Positions 27,802-38,053 are shown, counted from the stretch's first letter. The stretch: 64,000 bases of DNA from DATARH01 sp963847345 (GCA_963847345.1 CAWJZU010000016.1:1-64000), one strand, 5' to 3'. Notes: generated from the letters alone by a model not told the origin. Numbers and translations are program-made.

Positions 27802-28659
27802 TTAGTCTGAGTGGCGTGCAGCGCCTCGGTCGATTGCCCGCGCCAGGGCGCAGAACGCGATCACCGACAGCTCCTCGGCCCGCGCGGTCGGCGGTACTCC
27901 GGTCGCGGCGAGCAGTTCCTCAACAGGAACGCCGAGCGTTTTAAGGCTCGAGCGCAGCATTTTGCGGCGCTGGCCGAACGCGGCGGCGGTCACCTGTTCG
28001 AGGGCGGGTCTCGCAGCCGACGCCAGCGGCGCGGCGCGCGGGGTCAGCATCACGACGCTCGATGTCACCTTGGGCGGCGGCACAAAGGCGCGCGGCGGCA
28101 GGTCGAACAGGATTTTCGGCTCTGTCAGCCATTGCACGAGCACCGACAGCCGGCCATAGGCCGGGCTGCGCGGCGCGGCAACGAGCCGTTCAGCGACCTC
28201 GCGCTGCAACATCAGCGTCAGGCTCTCATAGTCACCGATGCGATCGAGCCAGCGCAGCAGCAGCGCCGTCGCGATATTGTAAGGCAGGTTGGCGACGATC
28301 TTGCGCGGTGCTCCCGACAGCGCGGCGGGATCGAGCGCCAGCGCATCCCCCTCGATAAGTTGAAGCCGGCCGGGATAATGCGCCGCCAACTCGCCGAGCG
28401 CGGCGAGACAGCGCCGATCGCGCTCGATCGCGATGACGCGCCCGGCGCCTTCCGCCAGCAAGGCGCGGGTCAATCCGCCCGGCCCCGGACCGATCTCGAT
28501 CACGGTGGCGTGGTCGAGGCCCCCGGCGGCGCGCGCGATACGCCGGGTGATATTGAGGTCGAGGATGAAATTCTGTCCCAGGCTCTTGCGTGCGGCGATG
28601 CCGTGGCGCGCGATGATCTCGCGCAGCGGCGGCAACGCCGCCGCATCGGCGCTGTCCAC
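27802..28659 (-). CDS. rsmA: 16S rRNA dimethyladenosine transferase
   Basis: A 285-residue KsgA/RsmA, which dimethylates two adjacent adenosines near the 3' end of 16S rRNA during small-subunit assembly. Seen are KSLGQNFILDLNITRRIA, the SAM-binding VIEIGPGPGGLTRALL, and the catalytic NLPYNIAT. It begins with GTG at 28659, immediately after the pdxA stop, so it is translated from the same message. It closes the lpt-surA-pdxA run, a common alphaproteobacterial arrangement. Confidence 0.96.
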   Translation of the reverse strand: MDSADAAALPPLREIIARHGIAARKSLGQNFILDLNITRRIARAAGGLDHATVIEIGPGPGGLTRALLAEGAGRVIAIERDRRCLAALGELAAHYPGRLQLIEGDALALDPAALSGAPRKIVANLPYNIATALLLRWLDRIGDYESLTLMLQREVAERLVAAPRSPAYGRLSVLVQWLTEPKILFDLPPRAFVPPPKVTSSVVMLTPRAAPLASAARPALEQVTAAAFGQRRKMLRSSLKTLGVPVEELLAATGVPPTARAEELSVIAFCALARAIDRGAARHSD

Positions 28660-29676
28660 CTACGCGGCAGCTGTGCCGCGGCGCCGCGCGGCCATCGCGG
28701 CAGCCAGCTTCAACGCAGCAATCAGGCTCTCCGGCCGGGCCGATCCGGTCCCGGCGATATCGAAAGCGGTGCCGTGATCAGGCGAGGTGCGAACGAACGG
28801 CAAGCCAAGCGTCACATTGACCGTTGCGTCGAAATCGAGCGTCTTGACCGGGATCAACGCCTGGTCGTGATACATGCACAGCGCTGCGTCATAATTGCGC
28901 CGGGCGACGGCGTGAAACATCGTATCCGCCGCGAGTGGCCCCCGCGCGTCGATACCCTCCCGTCGGAGTGCGGCTATGGCGGGCGTGACGATCTCGATAT
29001 CCTCGCGGCCGAGAGCACCGCCTTCACCGGCATGCGGGTTGAGCCCCGCGACCGCGATTACCGGCGCGGCGATGCCAAAATCGTCGACCAAAGCTGCGTG
29101 TGTCACGCGCGCGGCGTACATGATCGCAGGACCCGAGAGCTTTTCGACGGCCTCGCGCAACGGGAGATGGATCGTCACCGGCACGACCCGCAGCTGCGGC
29201 CCCGCCAGCATCATCACCGGGTCGTCTCCGATACCGGCAAGTTCGGCGAGAAACTCGGTGTGCCCGGGATGACGAAAACCGGTCCGATAGAGCGCGTCCT
29301 TGTTAATCGGATTGGTGACCACCGCAGCCGCGCGGCCAGCCCGCACGTCCGCGACCGCCATCTCGATAGCGCGAACCACCAACGGCGCATCGGCCGGATC
29401 GGGGTGGCCTGGTCTGGCTCGGATGCTGCCGCCGATCGGCAGGACGGGCAGTGCCTGTGCAAACGCCGCCCCCGCCTCGGAAACGGTATCGAGCGCAACG
29501 ATCGGAACATTCCAATTCTCGTGATACGCGATCGCCGCGAGGTGTTCGGGATCGTCGATCACATAGAATGGCGGAACACCTTCAGCTCGGCGCAACCACG
29601 CCTTGACGGTGATCTCGCCGCCGATACCGGCCGGCTCGCCCATAGTCAGAGCGAGCGGAAGCAGCTGTGGTCTCAA
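28660..29676 (-). CDS. pdxA: 4-hydroxythreonine-4-phosphate dehydrogenase
   Basis: A 338-residue PdxA of pyridoxal 5'-phosphate synthesis; it oxidises 4-phosphohydroxy-L-threonine with NAD. Typical text is LALTMGEPAGIGGEITVKAW, VTNPINKDALYRTGFRHPGH (metal and substrate site), GLNPHAGEGGALGREDIE and MYHDQALIPVKTLDFD. The start is a TTG at 29676 whose TTGA overlaps the surA stop; no ATG lies in the right place. It sits between surA and rsmA, as in many proteobacteria. Confidence 0.95.
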   Translation of the reverse strand: MRPQLLPLALTMGEPAGIGGEITVKAWLRRAEGVPPFYVIDDPEHLAAIAYHENWNVPIVALDTVSEAGAAFAQALPVLPIGGSIRARPGHPDPADAPLVVRAIEMAVADVRAGRAAAVVTNPINKDALYRTGFRHPGHTEFLAELAGIGDDPVMMLAGPQLRVVPVTIHLPLREAVEKLSGPAIMYAARVTHAALVDDFGIAAPVIAVAGLNPHAGEGGALGREDIEIVTPAIAALRREGIDARGPLAADTMFHAVARRNYDAALCMYHDQALIPVKTLDFDATVNVTLGLPFVRTSPDHGTAFDIAGTGSARPESLIAALKLAAAMAARRRGTAAA

Positions 29677-31016
29677 ACCCTTACATCGACGTAGGAATTG
29701 CGCCGCAGGTCGCGAAGATACCGCCGCGAGACTGTATCGAGCCGCTGCCGTATCAACGATTCTGCGATCTCGTCGCGAGTGTTTCCACCACCGCCGGCGG
29801 TTGATTTTCCGCAGACCATGATCACGCCGACGCCGTTCTTCTGAACGATCGGCTGTGACACCTGTCCGATTGGCAGCCCGCCGATCACATTTCGCATTTC
29901 CGGGGATATGTGGCTCTCGGCAACCTTGCCCTCGCTGGTCAGCTGCGGCGCCTTTTCCCTACCGATCTTCAGCAACGTCGGGCAATCCGATGCGGTGCTG
30001 CGCAGGTTCTCCGCCTCGCCGACAGCCGCTCGCAACGCCGCGTCCCCCGCCCTCGATGGTAGCGGGAAGACGACCTGGACCATATCGTAGATGGTTTCCT
30101 GTTTGCTGGCACTCGCCCCGCCGAGCCGGCGGTCGAGAACGAGCAGCAAGTAGTAGCCGCCGCCATAAGAGATTGGCGCCGACAAGTCGCCAGGGCCGAG
30201 CTGCGCCACCGCGTTTGCCAGCTCGGGAGGCAGCTGATCCGAGCGCAGCCAGCCCATATCGCCTCCGACCGGAGCGCTCGCGGCTTGCGAGAACTGCCGC
30301 GCGACGGCCGAGAACCGCGCCCCCCGCCGCATCTCTTGCGACAGCCGCTCGGCGAAACGGCGTACCTCCTCGTCCTGCGCCGGATTGTCGACCGTCAGGA
30401 AGATTTCCCCAACCCGGGTCTGCGCTTCCTTGGCACTCTCTTGTGCGCGCTTTGCTGCTTCATCGATTTCCTCGTCGGAAATGTCGACCGTTTGAGCTGC
30501 CTGGCGTCGCACCAGCTTCGTCCAAACCAGCGTCGCCCTGACCTGATCGACAAGCGCGCTCCGACCGATGCCCCGCGATTTCAAGAGCCCGGTCAGCTGT
30601 TCCGTACTCATGTTGTTTTGCTGCGCGATCTTCTGCAGCGCCTTCTCGACATCGGAATCCGGCACCGTGACATTCTGGCGCTTCGCTTCCTGCAATTGCA
30701 GTTTCTCGTCAATCAGCGAACGCAGGACCTGCCGACCCATTCGCTCGCGCAACTCCGGGGTATCCGGAATATTTGACGACAGCATAACCATCTGCATGCG
30801 CGATACCATGTCGAATACCGAGATGACCTCGTCATTGACGACGGCCGCTATCCGCATTTCGGGCGCGTGGCCCGCGGAAGACTGTCCCGGCGCAGCCTGC
30901 GGCGGAGCCTGAACAGCCACCTGGGAACGCTGCGCGTGAGCCGCGCCGCACAGCGCGGCGGAAACCACCAGAACACAAGACCAGCGGAAAGGCACCATCA
31001 ACAGCCGAACCTCCAT
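29673..31016 (-). CDS. surA: Periplasmic chaperone/peptidyl-prolyl isomerase SurA
   Basis: A 447-residue secreted chaperone for outer-membrane proteins. It begins with a cleavable signal sequence (VVSAALCGAAHAQ), then the SurA N-terminal region with IAAVVNDEVISVFDMVSRM and QVLRSLIDEKLQLQEAKRQN. A parvulin domain follows with GDMGWLRSDQLPPELANAVA and SAPISYGGGYYLLLVLDR. A second degenerate isomerase region precedes the C-terminus. It follows lptD directly, matching its role in LptD assembly. The start could also be a few codons further in (MVPFRW). Confidence 0.93.
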   Translation of the reverse strand: MEVRLLMVPFRWSCVLVVSAALCGAAHAQRSQVAVQAPPQAAPGQSSAGHAPEMRIAAVVNDEVISVFDMVSRMQMVMLSSNIPDTPELRERMGRQVLRSLIDEKLQLQEAKRQNVTVPDSDVEKALQKIAQQNNMSTEQLTGLLKSRGIGRSALVDQVRATLVWTKLVRRQAAQTVDISDEEIDEAAKRAQESAKEAQTRVGEIFLTVDNPAQDEEVRRFAERLSQEMRRGARFSAVARQFSQAASAPVGGDMGWLRSDQLPPELANAVAQLGPGDLSAPISYGGGYYLLLVLDRRLGGASASKQETIYDMVQVVFPLPSRAGDAALRAAVGEAENLRSTASDCPTLLKIGREKAPQLTSEGKVAESHISPEMRNVIGGLPIGQVSQPIVQKNGVGVIMVCGKSTAGGGGNTRDEIAESLIRQRLDTVSRRYLRDLRRNSYVDVRV

Positions 31017-31095
31017 CGCTACAGCAAAGCGCCACCCAAATTACACGGTCAAGCGCCGAAAGTGCGGGAATCTCCTACATACCGGTCAATTCGTC

Positions 31096-33549
31096 TCAAA
31101 GAGCTCCCGATGACACGGAGAGGAGGGTTCCGCCAATCTCCCCGAGGTTCTTGAAGACGACATTGAACATGACGGAGACGCCGGGCTTTACGTCGCCGTT
31201 ACGGATGCCCGACTGCGAGACCGAGCCGATGAACGCCATGCATTCGTCCTGATAGATTGCCGCCAGCGTGGTGTAGAGGCTTCCGGTCGATTGCGGTTGC
31301 GCTACGCCGCTGATGATGTTTACCGAGTCTGTCAAGTTGATGGTCTGATTGCCGACCAGCGCCCAGTAGCGCGTCAGTTGCGTTCTGACATTGTACGACA
31401 CCTGCTCGCGTTTCCCGTAGATAGTCGTCTCGCTGTTGATCGGATTCGCAAGAGTGTCGTTGAGCTGCTGCGGAGGGGCCAAGATGAAATTGACTCCGAG
31501 CCTCAGATTTTGCGGACCGGTGCTCGCGCCCATTTCCTGCGTCAAAGGGCGAAGATTGCTTTTGTCCAAGCGGAAACGGTAGATCAGATCAAGATAGGAA
31601 CTAGGCGAGGCGACAACCCGCCCGACGACATCGGACAGGCGATCAGCCGCGCCGGACGCGGGCGGCAGGAACGGATTCTGCTGCGCGCGGTAGCTCTGCC
31701 CGATCAACAGGCGATAGTCGCCGCCGATCTTGTCGTAGAGACCCAGCCGTAAGCCGTAATCGACCCGCTGCCCGGTATCGAGAATGTCGTAGCCGGCCAG
31801 TCGGTCGGGTTTGAACAGGTCCGCGTCCTGGAATTCGAACCCGAGACTGTCTTCGTTCGGAATACGGCGCTGATTGCCGCCTGTGGGTGCGACGTAAGCC
31901 CCGACAATCGGCTCGACGATCGCGGTGCGTTCCGGGCCGCGATGCGCCAGCGGATAGCTCCAGGTCAGGCCGAGTTGCGGAAAACCCCGCGCCGTGACGA
32001 AGTTGCTGTCGATCGGCTCCGCTGCAGCTAAGCCATTGATCGGAAAATAGGCGCTCGGCAGATCAGGGTTTGAGATCAGGCTCAAATTGTTGACCGAATA
32101 GGCATCCCCGCGCAGGCTCGCGGAGAAGGCATACTGGCCGCCGATACCGTCGCGGAATATCCGCTCCCACCGGCTGCCGAGCGAGGCCCTGCGCGTCTGG
32201 GTACCAGTGTCACGAACGATGTTCAGCAAATTCCCATTGAGAAACCACCTCCCGCCGAGCGGATCTGGTTCACTGATCCAGGTCCGGTTGACCACGGGAA
32301 GCACGATCGGCTGTGTCGAACTGCTGAGCCCCGGAACCAGCGGCTGAAACGCGTATGTGAAGACGTCGGTCATCGCGCGCGGCTCGAAGCCCTGCAGGTA
32401 GGCGCGACTGATCATCGCGTTCAGCAGTGGCACCGGGAACCCGAAGCGCTGCAGATAGGTCTGGTCGGATACGCGCTGCAGGTCTAATCCGGTCCGGTAG
32501 GTCTCGTTGAGATCCCAAACTCCGGTCGAGTTGATGTGGCCGCGCCATCGGTCGCTGGCGGTCGTCTCATTCGTTGACTGGGCGTCGCTGTAATTGATGC
32601 TGCCGGTGGCATCGAGCGCGCCGTTGCCGAAGCGCTGGCGGTAATTGGCGGCCAGAAGCTGCCCGCCTTGCGCCGTAAACCGTGGCGCGAGGGTCAGATC
32701 CTTATCGACGTCGATCGCCCAATAATACGGCAGCGAAAAGTGAAATCCGTTACTGCTGGAGCTGCCGATACTGGGCGTCAAAAAGCCGCTGGCCCGCTTC
32801 ACCGACGGGTCCGGGGCGGAAATATAGGGCGTGTAAAACACTGGCCAGCCGTCCAGTTCGAGCATCGCGTCGCGAAACTCAAGCAGCTTCAGCTCCCGGT
32901 CATGGGAAATCTCCCGTGCCTTGAGTTGCCACGCCGGCGGCGCGCTTGGATCCTCTTTGCACAGATCGCACGGAGAATACACGCCGCGCATCAATTCGGT
33001 CCTGTTCCCGCCGATCCGCCGTGCCGCGTTTGCCGCGAGGCGGGAGCGATCCGCAAGCAGCATGCGCACGTTTTGCGAGAATCCGGTGTTCATCGAGTCA
33101 CGCAGCTCGATGAAATCGGAAAAGGCGACTTCCCCGGTCGGCTGGACCAGACTAACGTTGCCGGAAGCGGTAATCGTACCGGTACGCTGGTTGTAGCTGA
33201 CCGTATCGGCAAGCAAGACCTCGCCGCCCTGCGAAATCTCGACGTGCCCCTTTGCCACGGTCAGACCGAGCTGCTCATCGTATTCGACTTCGTCGGCCTG
33301 AAAGAGAACCGGCGCGTTCCGGTCGACTTTTTGAGCGCCCGCCGAGAACTGCGCCTCACCAGGCGCGCCATCACATAGCATCGCAACGAGCGCGGCGCCT
33401 ATCGCGACCGTCATGCGAACGTGCCGTAGGCATCTTGCGGGTCTGCGGTAACTTGACATCCGCCGCATCAGTCTCGAAGGCGACGTTCGCAAGGAACGCC
33501 GATCACCCAGCCTGCTTGCTGCCATCGTCAACTGCAAGCCCAGTGTCAT
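31096..33549 (-). CDS. lptD: LPS-assembly outer-membrane protein LptD
   Basis: An 817-residue outer-membrane LPS translocon. After an N-terminal signal-like stretch (TVAIGAALVAMLCDGAPGEA) comes an OstA/LptA-like periplasmic domain (VLFQADEVEYDEQLGLTVAK, SYNQRTGTITASGNVSLVQP). A long C-terminal beta barrel follows with alternating strands and LKAREISHDRELKLLEFRDA. The exact start is uncertain because MTLGLQ... precedes the signal by about 45 residues; internal ATG codons are possible. The nominal ATG overlaps the lptG stop by four bases. Cysteines near CDLCKEDP are the only obvious cysteine pair. Confidence 0.93.
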   Translation of the reverse strand: MTLGLQLTMAASRLGDRRSLRTSPSRLMRRMSSYRRPARCLRHVRMTVAIGAALVAMLCDGAPGEAQFSAGAQKVDRNAPVLFQADEVEYDEQLGLTVAKGHVEISQGGEVLLADTVSYNQRTGTITASGNVSLVQPTGEVAFSDFIELRDSMNTGFSQNVRMLLADRSRLAANAARRIGGNRTELMRGVYSPCDLCKEDPSAPPAWQLKAREISHDRELKLLEFRDAMLELDGWPVFYTPYISAPDPSVKRASGFLTPSIGSSSSNGFHFSLPYYWAIDVDKDLTLAPRFTAQGGQLLAANYRQRFGNGALDATGSINYSDAQSTNETTASDRWRGHINSTGVWDLNETYRTGLDLQRVSDQTYLQRFGFPVPLLNAMISRAYLQGFEPRAMTDVFTYAFQPLVPGLSSSTQPIVLPVVNRTWISEPDPLGGRWFLNGNLLNIVRDTGTQTRRASLGSRWERIFRDGIGGQYAFSASLRGDAYSVNNLSLISNPDLPSAYFPINGLAAAEPIDSNFVTARGFPQLGLTWSYPLAHRGPERTAIVEPIVGAYVAPTGGNQRRIPNEDSLGFEFQDADLFKPDRLAGYDILDTGQRVDYGLRLGLYDKIGGDYRLLIGQSYRAQQNPFLPPASGAADRLSDVVGRVVASPSSYLDLIYRFRLDKSNLRPLTQEMGASTGPQNLRLGVNFILAPPQQLNDTLANPINSETTIYGKREQVSYNVRTQLTRYWALVGNQTINLTDSVNIISGVAQPQSTGSLYTTLAAIYQDECMAFIGSVSQSGIRNGDVKPGVSVMFNVVFKNLGEIGGTLLSVSSGAL

Positions 33550-34643
33550 CCATCTTCGAGGTGAAGCAGCATCGAGACGCCAAAAATCAGGCTAGCGCCG
33601 GCGGGGGCCCAGGCCGCCAGCAGAACCGGGATTCGAGCCGAGATCCCCAGGGCGAAGACAACGTCCGACAGGAAATACAACAGGAACCCGGCCGCGACAC
33701 CGCTCATCAACAGCGCGACCGCCCCGCCGCGCCGCTGCATCCGCAGGCTGAACGATGCCGCCACCAGCACCATCGCGCAAAACAGCAGCGGCTTCGCCAA
33801 CAGCACATTGAATTGCAGCCGATGACGCTGTGCTGAAAATCCGGATTGCTCCAGCAGCCTGATGTAACCGGGCAAATCCCAGAACGACATCGACTCGGGA
33901 GAGGCGAGGCTCTCCTCGATCTTCCGGGAGGTCAGACCGGTAACAAGCCGAATTGCATCGAACCCTTCGGCCGGCTCTCCGAGGCGGAAGCGCTGGCCCT
34001 GCTCGATCACCCAGAAGCCGCGGTCGAGTTTGGCCGAGCGCGCCTCGATCCGCGCAGTGAATTGCGAGCGCGCGTCGATGAAGAACAGCCCGACATCGCG
34101 CAGCACCAAGTCGCGCCCGGCGAGTTTCTCGCCATGAAGGATGATTTGGCCGCCGGTGCCATCGCTCTGGCGCAGCCAGAGCGCGCCATTGGACAAGCTG
34201 CTCGGATCTCCGGTCGTATGGAGAATCCGGCTTTCCAGCTTCTCGTAGCTGGACTCCATCGCCGACGCGACCGGATTGAATAGCATGACCGCAACCATCC
34301 CGATCAGCAGCGCCATCAGAACAGCGGGGGCGAGAAAAGCCCAGGCCGAGATGCCTGCAGCGCGGGCCGCGACCAGTTCGTTACTGCGTGTCAGACGCCA
34401 GAACACAAGCATGGTACCGAACAGGATAGCGAACGGCATCACCTCCTGTGCGGTTTGGGGCAGCTTGAGCGCCGTCAACTGCAGCAGTACGCCCCACGTG
34501 GCCTGAGCCCGGGCGCCGGAGCGCCGCAGCAGTTCGATATAGTCGAGCAGGAAGGCGACGCTGACCATGGTACCGAACACGGCACCAAACCACGCCAAAA
34601 ACTGGCGGGCGATATAGCCGGACAGGGTCCGTGCGAATGGCAT
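33546..34643 (-). CDS. lptG: LPS export ABC transporter permease LptG
   Basis: A 365-residue inner-membrane permease that works with LptF and LptB to pull LPS from the membrane. It begins LSGYIARQFLAWFGAVFGTM, has six hydrophobic segments in two groups, and a periplasmic jellyroll domain between them (GGQIILHGEKLAGRDLVLRD). The conserved region VMPFAILFGTMLVFWRLTRS with the coupling helix is clear. It lies 17 bp after lptF and overlaps lptD, so the three export genes form one unit. Confidence 0.95.
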   Translation of the reverse strand: MPFARTLSGYIARQFLAWFGAVFGTMVSVAFLLDYIELLRRSGARAQATWGVLLQLTALKLPQTAQEVMPFAILFGTMLVFWRLTRSNELVAARAAGISAWAFLAPAVLMALLIGMVAVMLFNPVASAMESSYEKLESRILHTTGDPSSLSNGALWLRQSDGTGGQIILHGEKLAGRDLVLRDVGLFFIDARSQFTARIEARSAKLDRGFWVIEQGQRFRLGEPAEGFDAIRLVTGLTSRKIEESLASPESMSFWDLPGYIRLLEQSGFSAQRHRLQFNVLLAKPLLFCAMVLVAASFSLRMQRRGGAVALLMSGVAAGFLLYFLSDVVFALGISARIPVLLAAWAPAGASLIFGVSMLLHLEDG

Positions 34644-34660
34644 TTTCCGACGAATCCCGC

Positions 34661-35782
34661 TTACGACCAGCCGGGCGCCGCGGCCACCCGTCGTGCGCGC
34701 AAGCGGGGAAAGCCAAACCGCAAGATCGCGATCCCCAACACCAACGGGGACAAATCGACGACATAGAGCAGCGGGATCAGGTCAGTGTTGCGGCCGGCCA
34801 GGTTCTTGGCGCCGAGATCGACAGCTTGAAACAGAAATGCAATCCCGACCGCGAAGAGCACGCGGCGCAGCTGACCCCGCCGGTTGAGTTCGCCTGGCAA
34901 TAGGCACGCGAGCGGTATCATGACATAGCTGAAAACGGTGAGCGGCACCAGAAGGCGCTGATGCGCCTCGAGTATGAAGTTGCGCCGCAGCATCGGCTCC
35001 AGCTGTGGCGGCGGCCAAAATAACTCATCGAGAAACCGCTCTTGTGCTTCGCGAAACCTCACGCCCGGTGCGTCGCGCAGCAGATTGAGATCGAGCGTGT
35101 AGCGGTCGAAGGTCAGGACGGAGAGCTTGCCGGAGGCGCGATCGTAGCTCTGCCGGCTGCCGTTCACCATGACTATCCGCGAGATCTGCTCATCATCCGC
35201 GAAGGCTCCGCGCTCGGCCATGATCGTGACCGGCTGCTTCGGATCGCGATTGTCGTTGATCAACAAACCCGTGACCTGGCCGCGCTCATCGCGCCCGGCG
35301 ATATAGATCGTCAGCTTGCTCGATATTGTCGTAAACGTGCCCTCCTGCAGCAGCGCCGATACGAAGCGATTTCGTATCTCAAACTGCAGATCCTTGAACG
35401 CCCGGTTCGATACCGGAAGGAAATAAGCCGAAAGGCTGAGTAGCGCGACAAAGGCAATTGCGGCCAGAACAAACACCGGACGGGCGAGCGCGAATGGCCC
35501 GATCCCCGCGCCGCGCATCACCACCAGCTCGCTCTCCGAGGTGAGCCGGTTGAACACGAACAGAACCGCGATGAAGGCTCCGATCGGCAGCACGATGTCG
35601 AGGAACCGCGGCAGGATCAACAGCGCCAGATAAAGGAACAGCTCGACCGAAAGGCCGCGGTTGACAATGAGGTCAACGAGCCTGAGCGATTGCGCCAGCC
35701 ACACGGCAGCGCTGAGCGCCGCGGTGATCAAGACCATAATACTGAACGATTGCCGCAGGATATAGCGGTCGAGGAGCGTCAT
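34661..35782 (-). CDS. lptF: LPS export ABC transporter permease LptF
   Basis: A 373-residue partner of LptG. It starts MTLLDRYILRQSFSIMVLIT and contains VLPIGAFIAVLFVFNRLTSE with SELVVMRGAGIGPFALARP, the conserved coupling region. The periplasmic domain includes GTFTTISSKLTIYIAGRDER, and the last three helices end in VLGIAILRFGFPRL. It is first in the minus-strand LPS operon. The 152 bp before it separates it from the divergent pepA and must contain both promoters. Confidence 0.95.
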   Translation of the reverse strand: MTLLDRYILRQSFSIMVLITAALSAAVWLAQSLRLVDLIVNRGLSVELFLYLALLILPRFLDIVLPIGAFIAVLFVFNRLTSESELVVMRGAGIGPFALARPVFVLAAIAFVALLSLSAYFLPVSNRAFKDLQFEIRNRFVSALLQEGTFTTISSKLTIYIAGRDERGQVTGLLINDNRDPKQPVTIMAERGAFADDEQISRIVMVNGSRQSYDRASGKLSVLTFDRYTLDLNLLRDAPGVRFREAQERFLDELFWPPPQLEPMLRRNFILEAHQRLLVPLTVFSYVMIPLACLLPGELNRRGQLRRVLFAVGIAFLFQAVDLGAKNLAGRNTDLIPLLYVVDLSPLVLGIAILRFGFPRLRARRVAAAPGWS

Positions 35783-35934
35783 TGTTGGCGGATAATACCG
35801 GATGGCGGCGTGCGGCCGCTACCGCTTTCCCGCGGCAAGTCTTTGTCCCGGCCGGGCCCTCACCGGCATTGACTTGCGCCGGCAACGCGGCTATCGCGCG
35901 GACAGGCTTTGGTTCGCGTGCCCGGAGTAGCCCG

Positions 35935-37434
35935 ATGAAGATCAATTTCGCTGAGTCCGTGCTGCCTCGGTCGGGCGCCGTCGTGGTCGGCGCGTGGGAG
36001 GACCGGGTCCTGACCGCGACGGCGCGGCGGCTCGATGAAGAGACCGGCGGCGCGATCGCCCGGGCCGTGGCCGCGGCGCCGCGCTTTCACGGCAAGAAGA
36101 GCGAATTGCTGCCGTTGATCGGCCCGCCGAACGTGACTCTGAGCCGCATCGTTGTAGCCGGGCTCGGCAAGCCGGATGCGATCGATGCCCGCGCGTTCGA
36201 GGACCTTGGCGGGAATCTCGTGGCGCATCTGAATGGCGCCGGCGAGAGTGAGGCGACGCTTGCGATCGACATCGGCGACAGCCCCAAGGTGAAGCCGGGC
36301 GAGGCGGCGGCCCATCTCGCCTTTGGGGCCGCGCTGCGCGCCTACCGCTTCGACAAGTACCGCACGACTGAAAAACCGGAGAAAAAGCCGTCCCTCACCA
36401 CGATCACGGTGGCCACCGATGCGCCCGACGCCGCGCGTGAGGCGCACCGGGCACTTGGCGCCGCCGCCGATGCAATCGCCTTCACGCGCGATCTGGTATC
36501 CGAGCCGGCCAACACGCTCTATCCGGAGACTTTAGCCGAGCGCGCCGCTTCCCTTACGAAGTACGGTCTCTCGGTCGAGGTGCTCGACGAGAACCGCATG
36601 CGCGATCTCGGCATGGGGGCGCTGCTTGGCGTCGCGCAGGGAAGCGTGCGGCCACCGCGTCTGGTCGTCATGGAACATCGCGGCGGACCCACGGGCACCG
36701 CACCAATCGCCTTCGTCGGTAAAGGAGTCACCTTCGATACCGGCGGCATCTCGATCAAGCCGGCCGCCGGCATGGGGGACATGAAATGGGACATGGCCGG
36801 GGCCGGCGCGGTGATCGGGTTGATGCGCCTGCTTGCTGCCCGCAGGGCCAGGGTCAACGCGGTCGGCATCGTCGGGCTGGTTGAGAATATGCCGTCCGGC
36901 TCGGCCCAGCGTCCGGGCGACATCGTGCACTCGATGTCGGGACAGACGATCGAGGTCCTCAACACCGATGCCGAGGGAAGGCTCGTCCTGGCCGATGCGC
37001 TATGGTATTGCCAGGACCGGTTCAAGCCGCGGCTGATGGTCGATCTCGCGACCCTGACCGGCGCGATTATCGTCGCGCTCGGCAACGAGTATGCCGGGCT
37101 GTTCGCCAACAACGAAGAACTGGCCGAGCGGCTGATCGCTTCCGGCAACGCGGTCGGCGAAAAATTGTGGCGGATGCCGCTCGGCGACAGCTACGACCGC
37201 GCGATCGACAGCGATGCCGCCGACGTCAAGAACATCGGCGGCGACCGCGGCGCCGGCAGCACCATCGGGGCACAGTTCATTAAGCGCTTTGTCAACGACG
37301 TGCCGTGGGCGCATCTCGATATCGCCAGCGTCGCCTGGTCGAAAAAGGATTCCCCAACCGTGCCGAAGGGCGCGACGGCGTTCGGCGTCCGCCTGCTCGA
37401 CCGCTTTGTCGCGGAGTATTACGAGAAGGCGTGA
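35935..37434 (+). CDS. pepA: Leucyl aminopeptidase (M17)
   Basis: A 499-residue cytosolic M17 metallopeptidase that removes N-terminal residues from peptides. The catalytic domain shows VGKGVTFDTGGISIKPAAGM (metal-binding Lys/Asp) and the signature NTDAEGRL at residues 343-350, with RLVLADALWYCQD after it. Length is normal. The ATG at 35935 is preceded by CGGAG; the open frame extends about 50 codons further up but without homology. It is followed by holC at 27 bp, the usual alphaproteobacterial pair. Confidence 0.95.
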   Translation: MKINFAESVLPRSGAVVVGAWEDRVLTATARRLDEETGGAIARAVAAAPRFHGKKSELLPLIGPPNVTLSRIVVAGLGKPDAIDARAFEDLGGNLVAHLNGAGESEATLAIDIGDSPKVKPGEAAAHLAFGAALRAYRFDKYRTTEKPEKKPSLTTITVATDAPDAAREAHRALGAAADAIAFTRDLVSEPANTLYPETLAERAASLTKYGLSVEVLDENRMRDLGMGALLGVAQGSVRPPRLVVMEHRGGPTGTAPIAFVGKGVTFDTGGISIKPAAGMGDMKWDMAGAGAVIGLMRLLAARRARVNAVGIVGLVENMPSGSAQRPGDIVHSMSGQTIEVLNTDAEGRLVLADALWYCQDRFKPRLMVDLATLTGAIIVALGNEYAGLFANNEELAERLIASGNAVGEKLWRMPLGDSYDRAIDSDAADVKNIGGDRGAGSTIGAQFIKRFVNDVPWAHLDIASVAWSKKDSPTVPKGATAFGVRLLDRFVAEYYEKA

Positions 37435-37461
37435 TCTGCGGGCGGACTGAAGGGCTGGGCA

Positions 37462-37908
37462 GTGGCCGAGATCGGCTTTTATCACCTGCTGACCACGCCG
37501 CTGGACCGCGCCCTGCCGCGCCTGCTGGAACGCGCGCGCGCGCAAGGCTACCGCATTGTCGTGCGGGCCGCTTCGGCGGATCGGCTCGAGCATCTGAACG
37601 CGGTGCTGTGGACCTATGACGAGTCGAGCTTCCTGCCGCACGGTTCGGCGCGTGACGGCAACGCCGCCAATCAGCCGATCTGGCTGACCGACGGCGACGA
37701 CAACCCGAACGCGGCGACAATGCTGGTGCTGGTTGACGGCGCCGAGCGCAGCGATCTGACGCCATATGCCCGGGTTGCCGATCTGTTCGATGGCAGCGAC
37801 CCTGATGCCGTCGAGGCCGCGCGCGACCGCTGGTGCCGCGTCAAGGCTGCCGGCCACGCACTGACCTACTGGCAGCAGACCGGGGCGGGGTGGGAAAAGA
37901 AGGGCTGA
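37462..37908 (+). CDS. holC: DNA polymerase III chi subunit
   Basis: A 148-residue chi subunit, which links the clamp loader to single-strand binding protein. Diagnostic text is EIGFYHLLTTPLDRALPRLL, RAASADRLEHLNAVLWTYDE and SSFLPHGSA. The family start AEIGFYHL fits a GTG at 37462. It follows pepA directly and precedes ndk on the same strand. Confidence 0.93.
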   Translation: MAEIGFYHLLTTPLDRALPRLLERARAQGYRIVVRAASADRLEHLNAVLWTYDESSFLPHGSARDGNAANQPIWLTDGDDNPNAATMLVLVDGAERSDLTPYARVADLFDGSDPDAVEAARDRWCRVKAAGHALTYWQQTGAGWEKKG

Positions 37909-38053
37909 TCCTTCGGAACGCATCCGATCGAACCGCCGGCGTCTCACTGTTGTTGCCGGCCGGAGGCGGGCAGTTCCGGCGGCGACTGACGATTGCCGCC
38001 GCGCGGCGGCGCGGCTATAACCGCGCGCCTCCCCAAGCAACATGAGAGACAAC

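Noticed and set aside
27811..29694. 627-codon plus-strand open frame across rsmA and pdxA
   Set aside because: It lies antisense to two certain housekeeping genes; its composition (Arg, Asp and Gln rich) is what reading the back of GC-rich genes gives.
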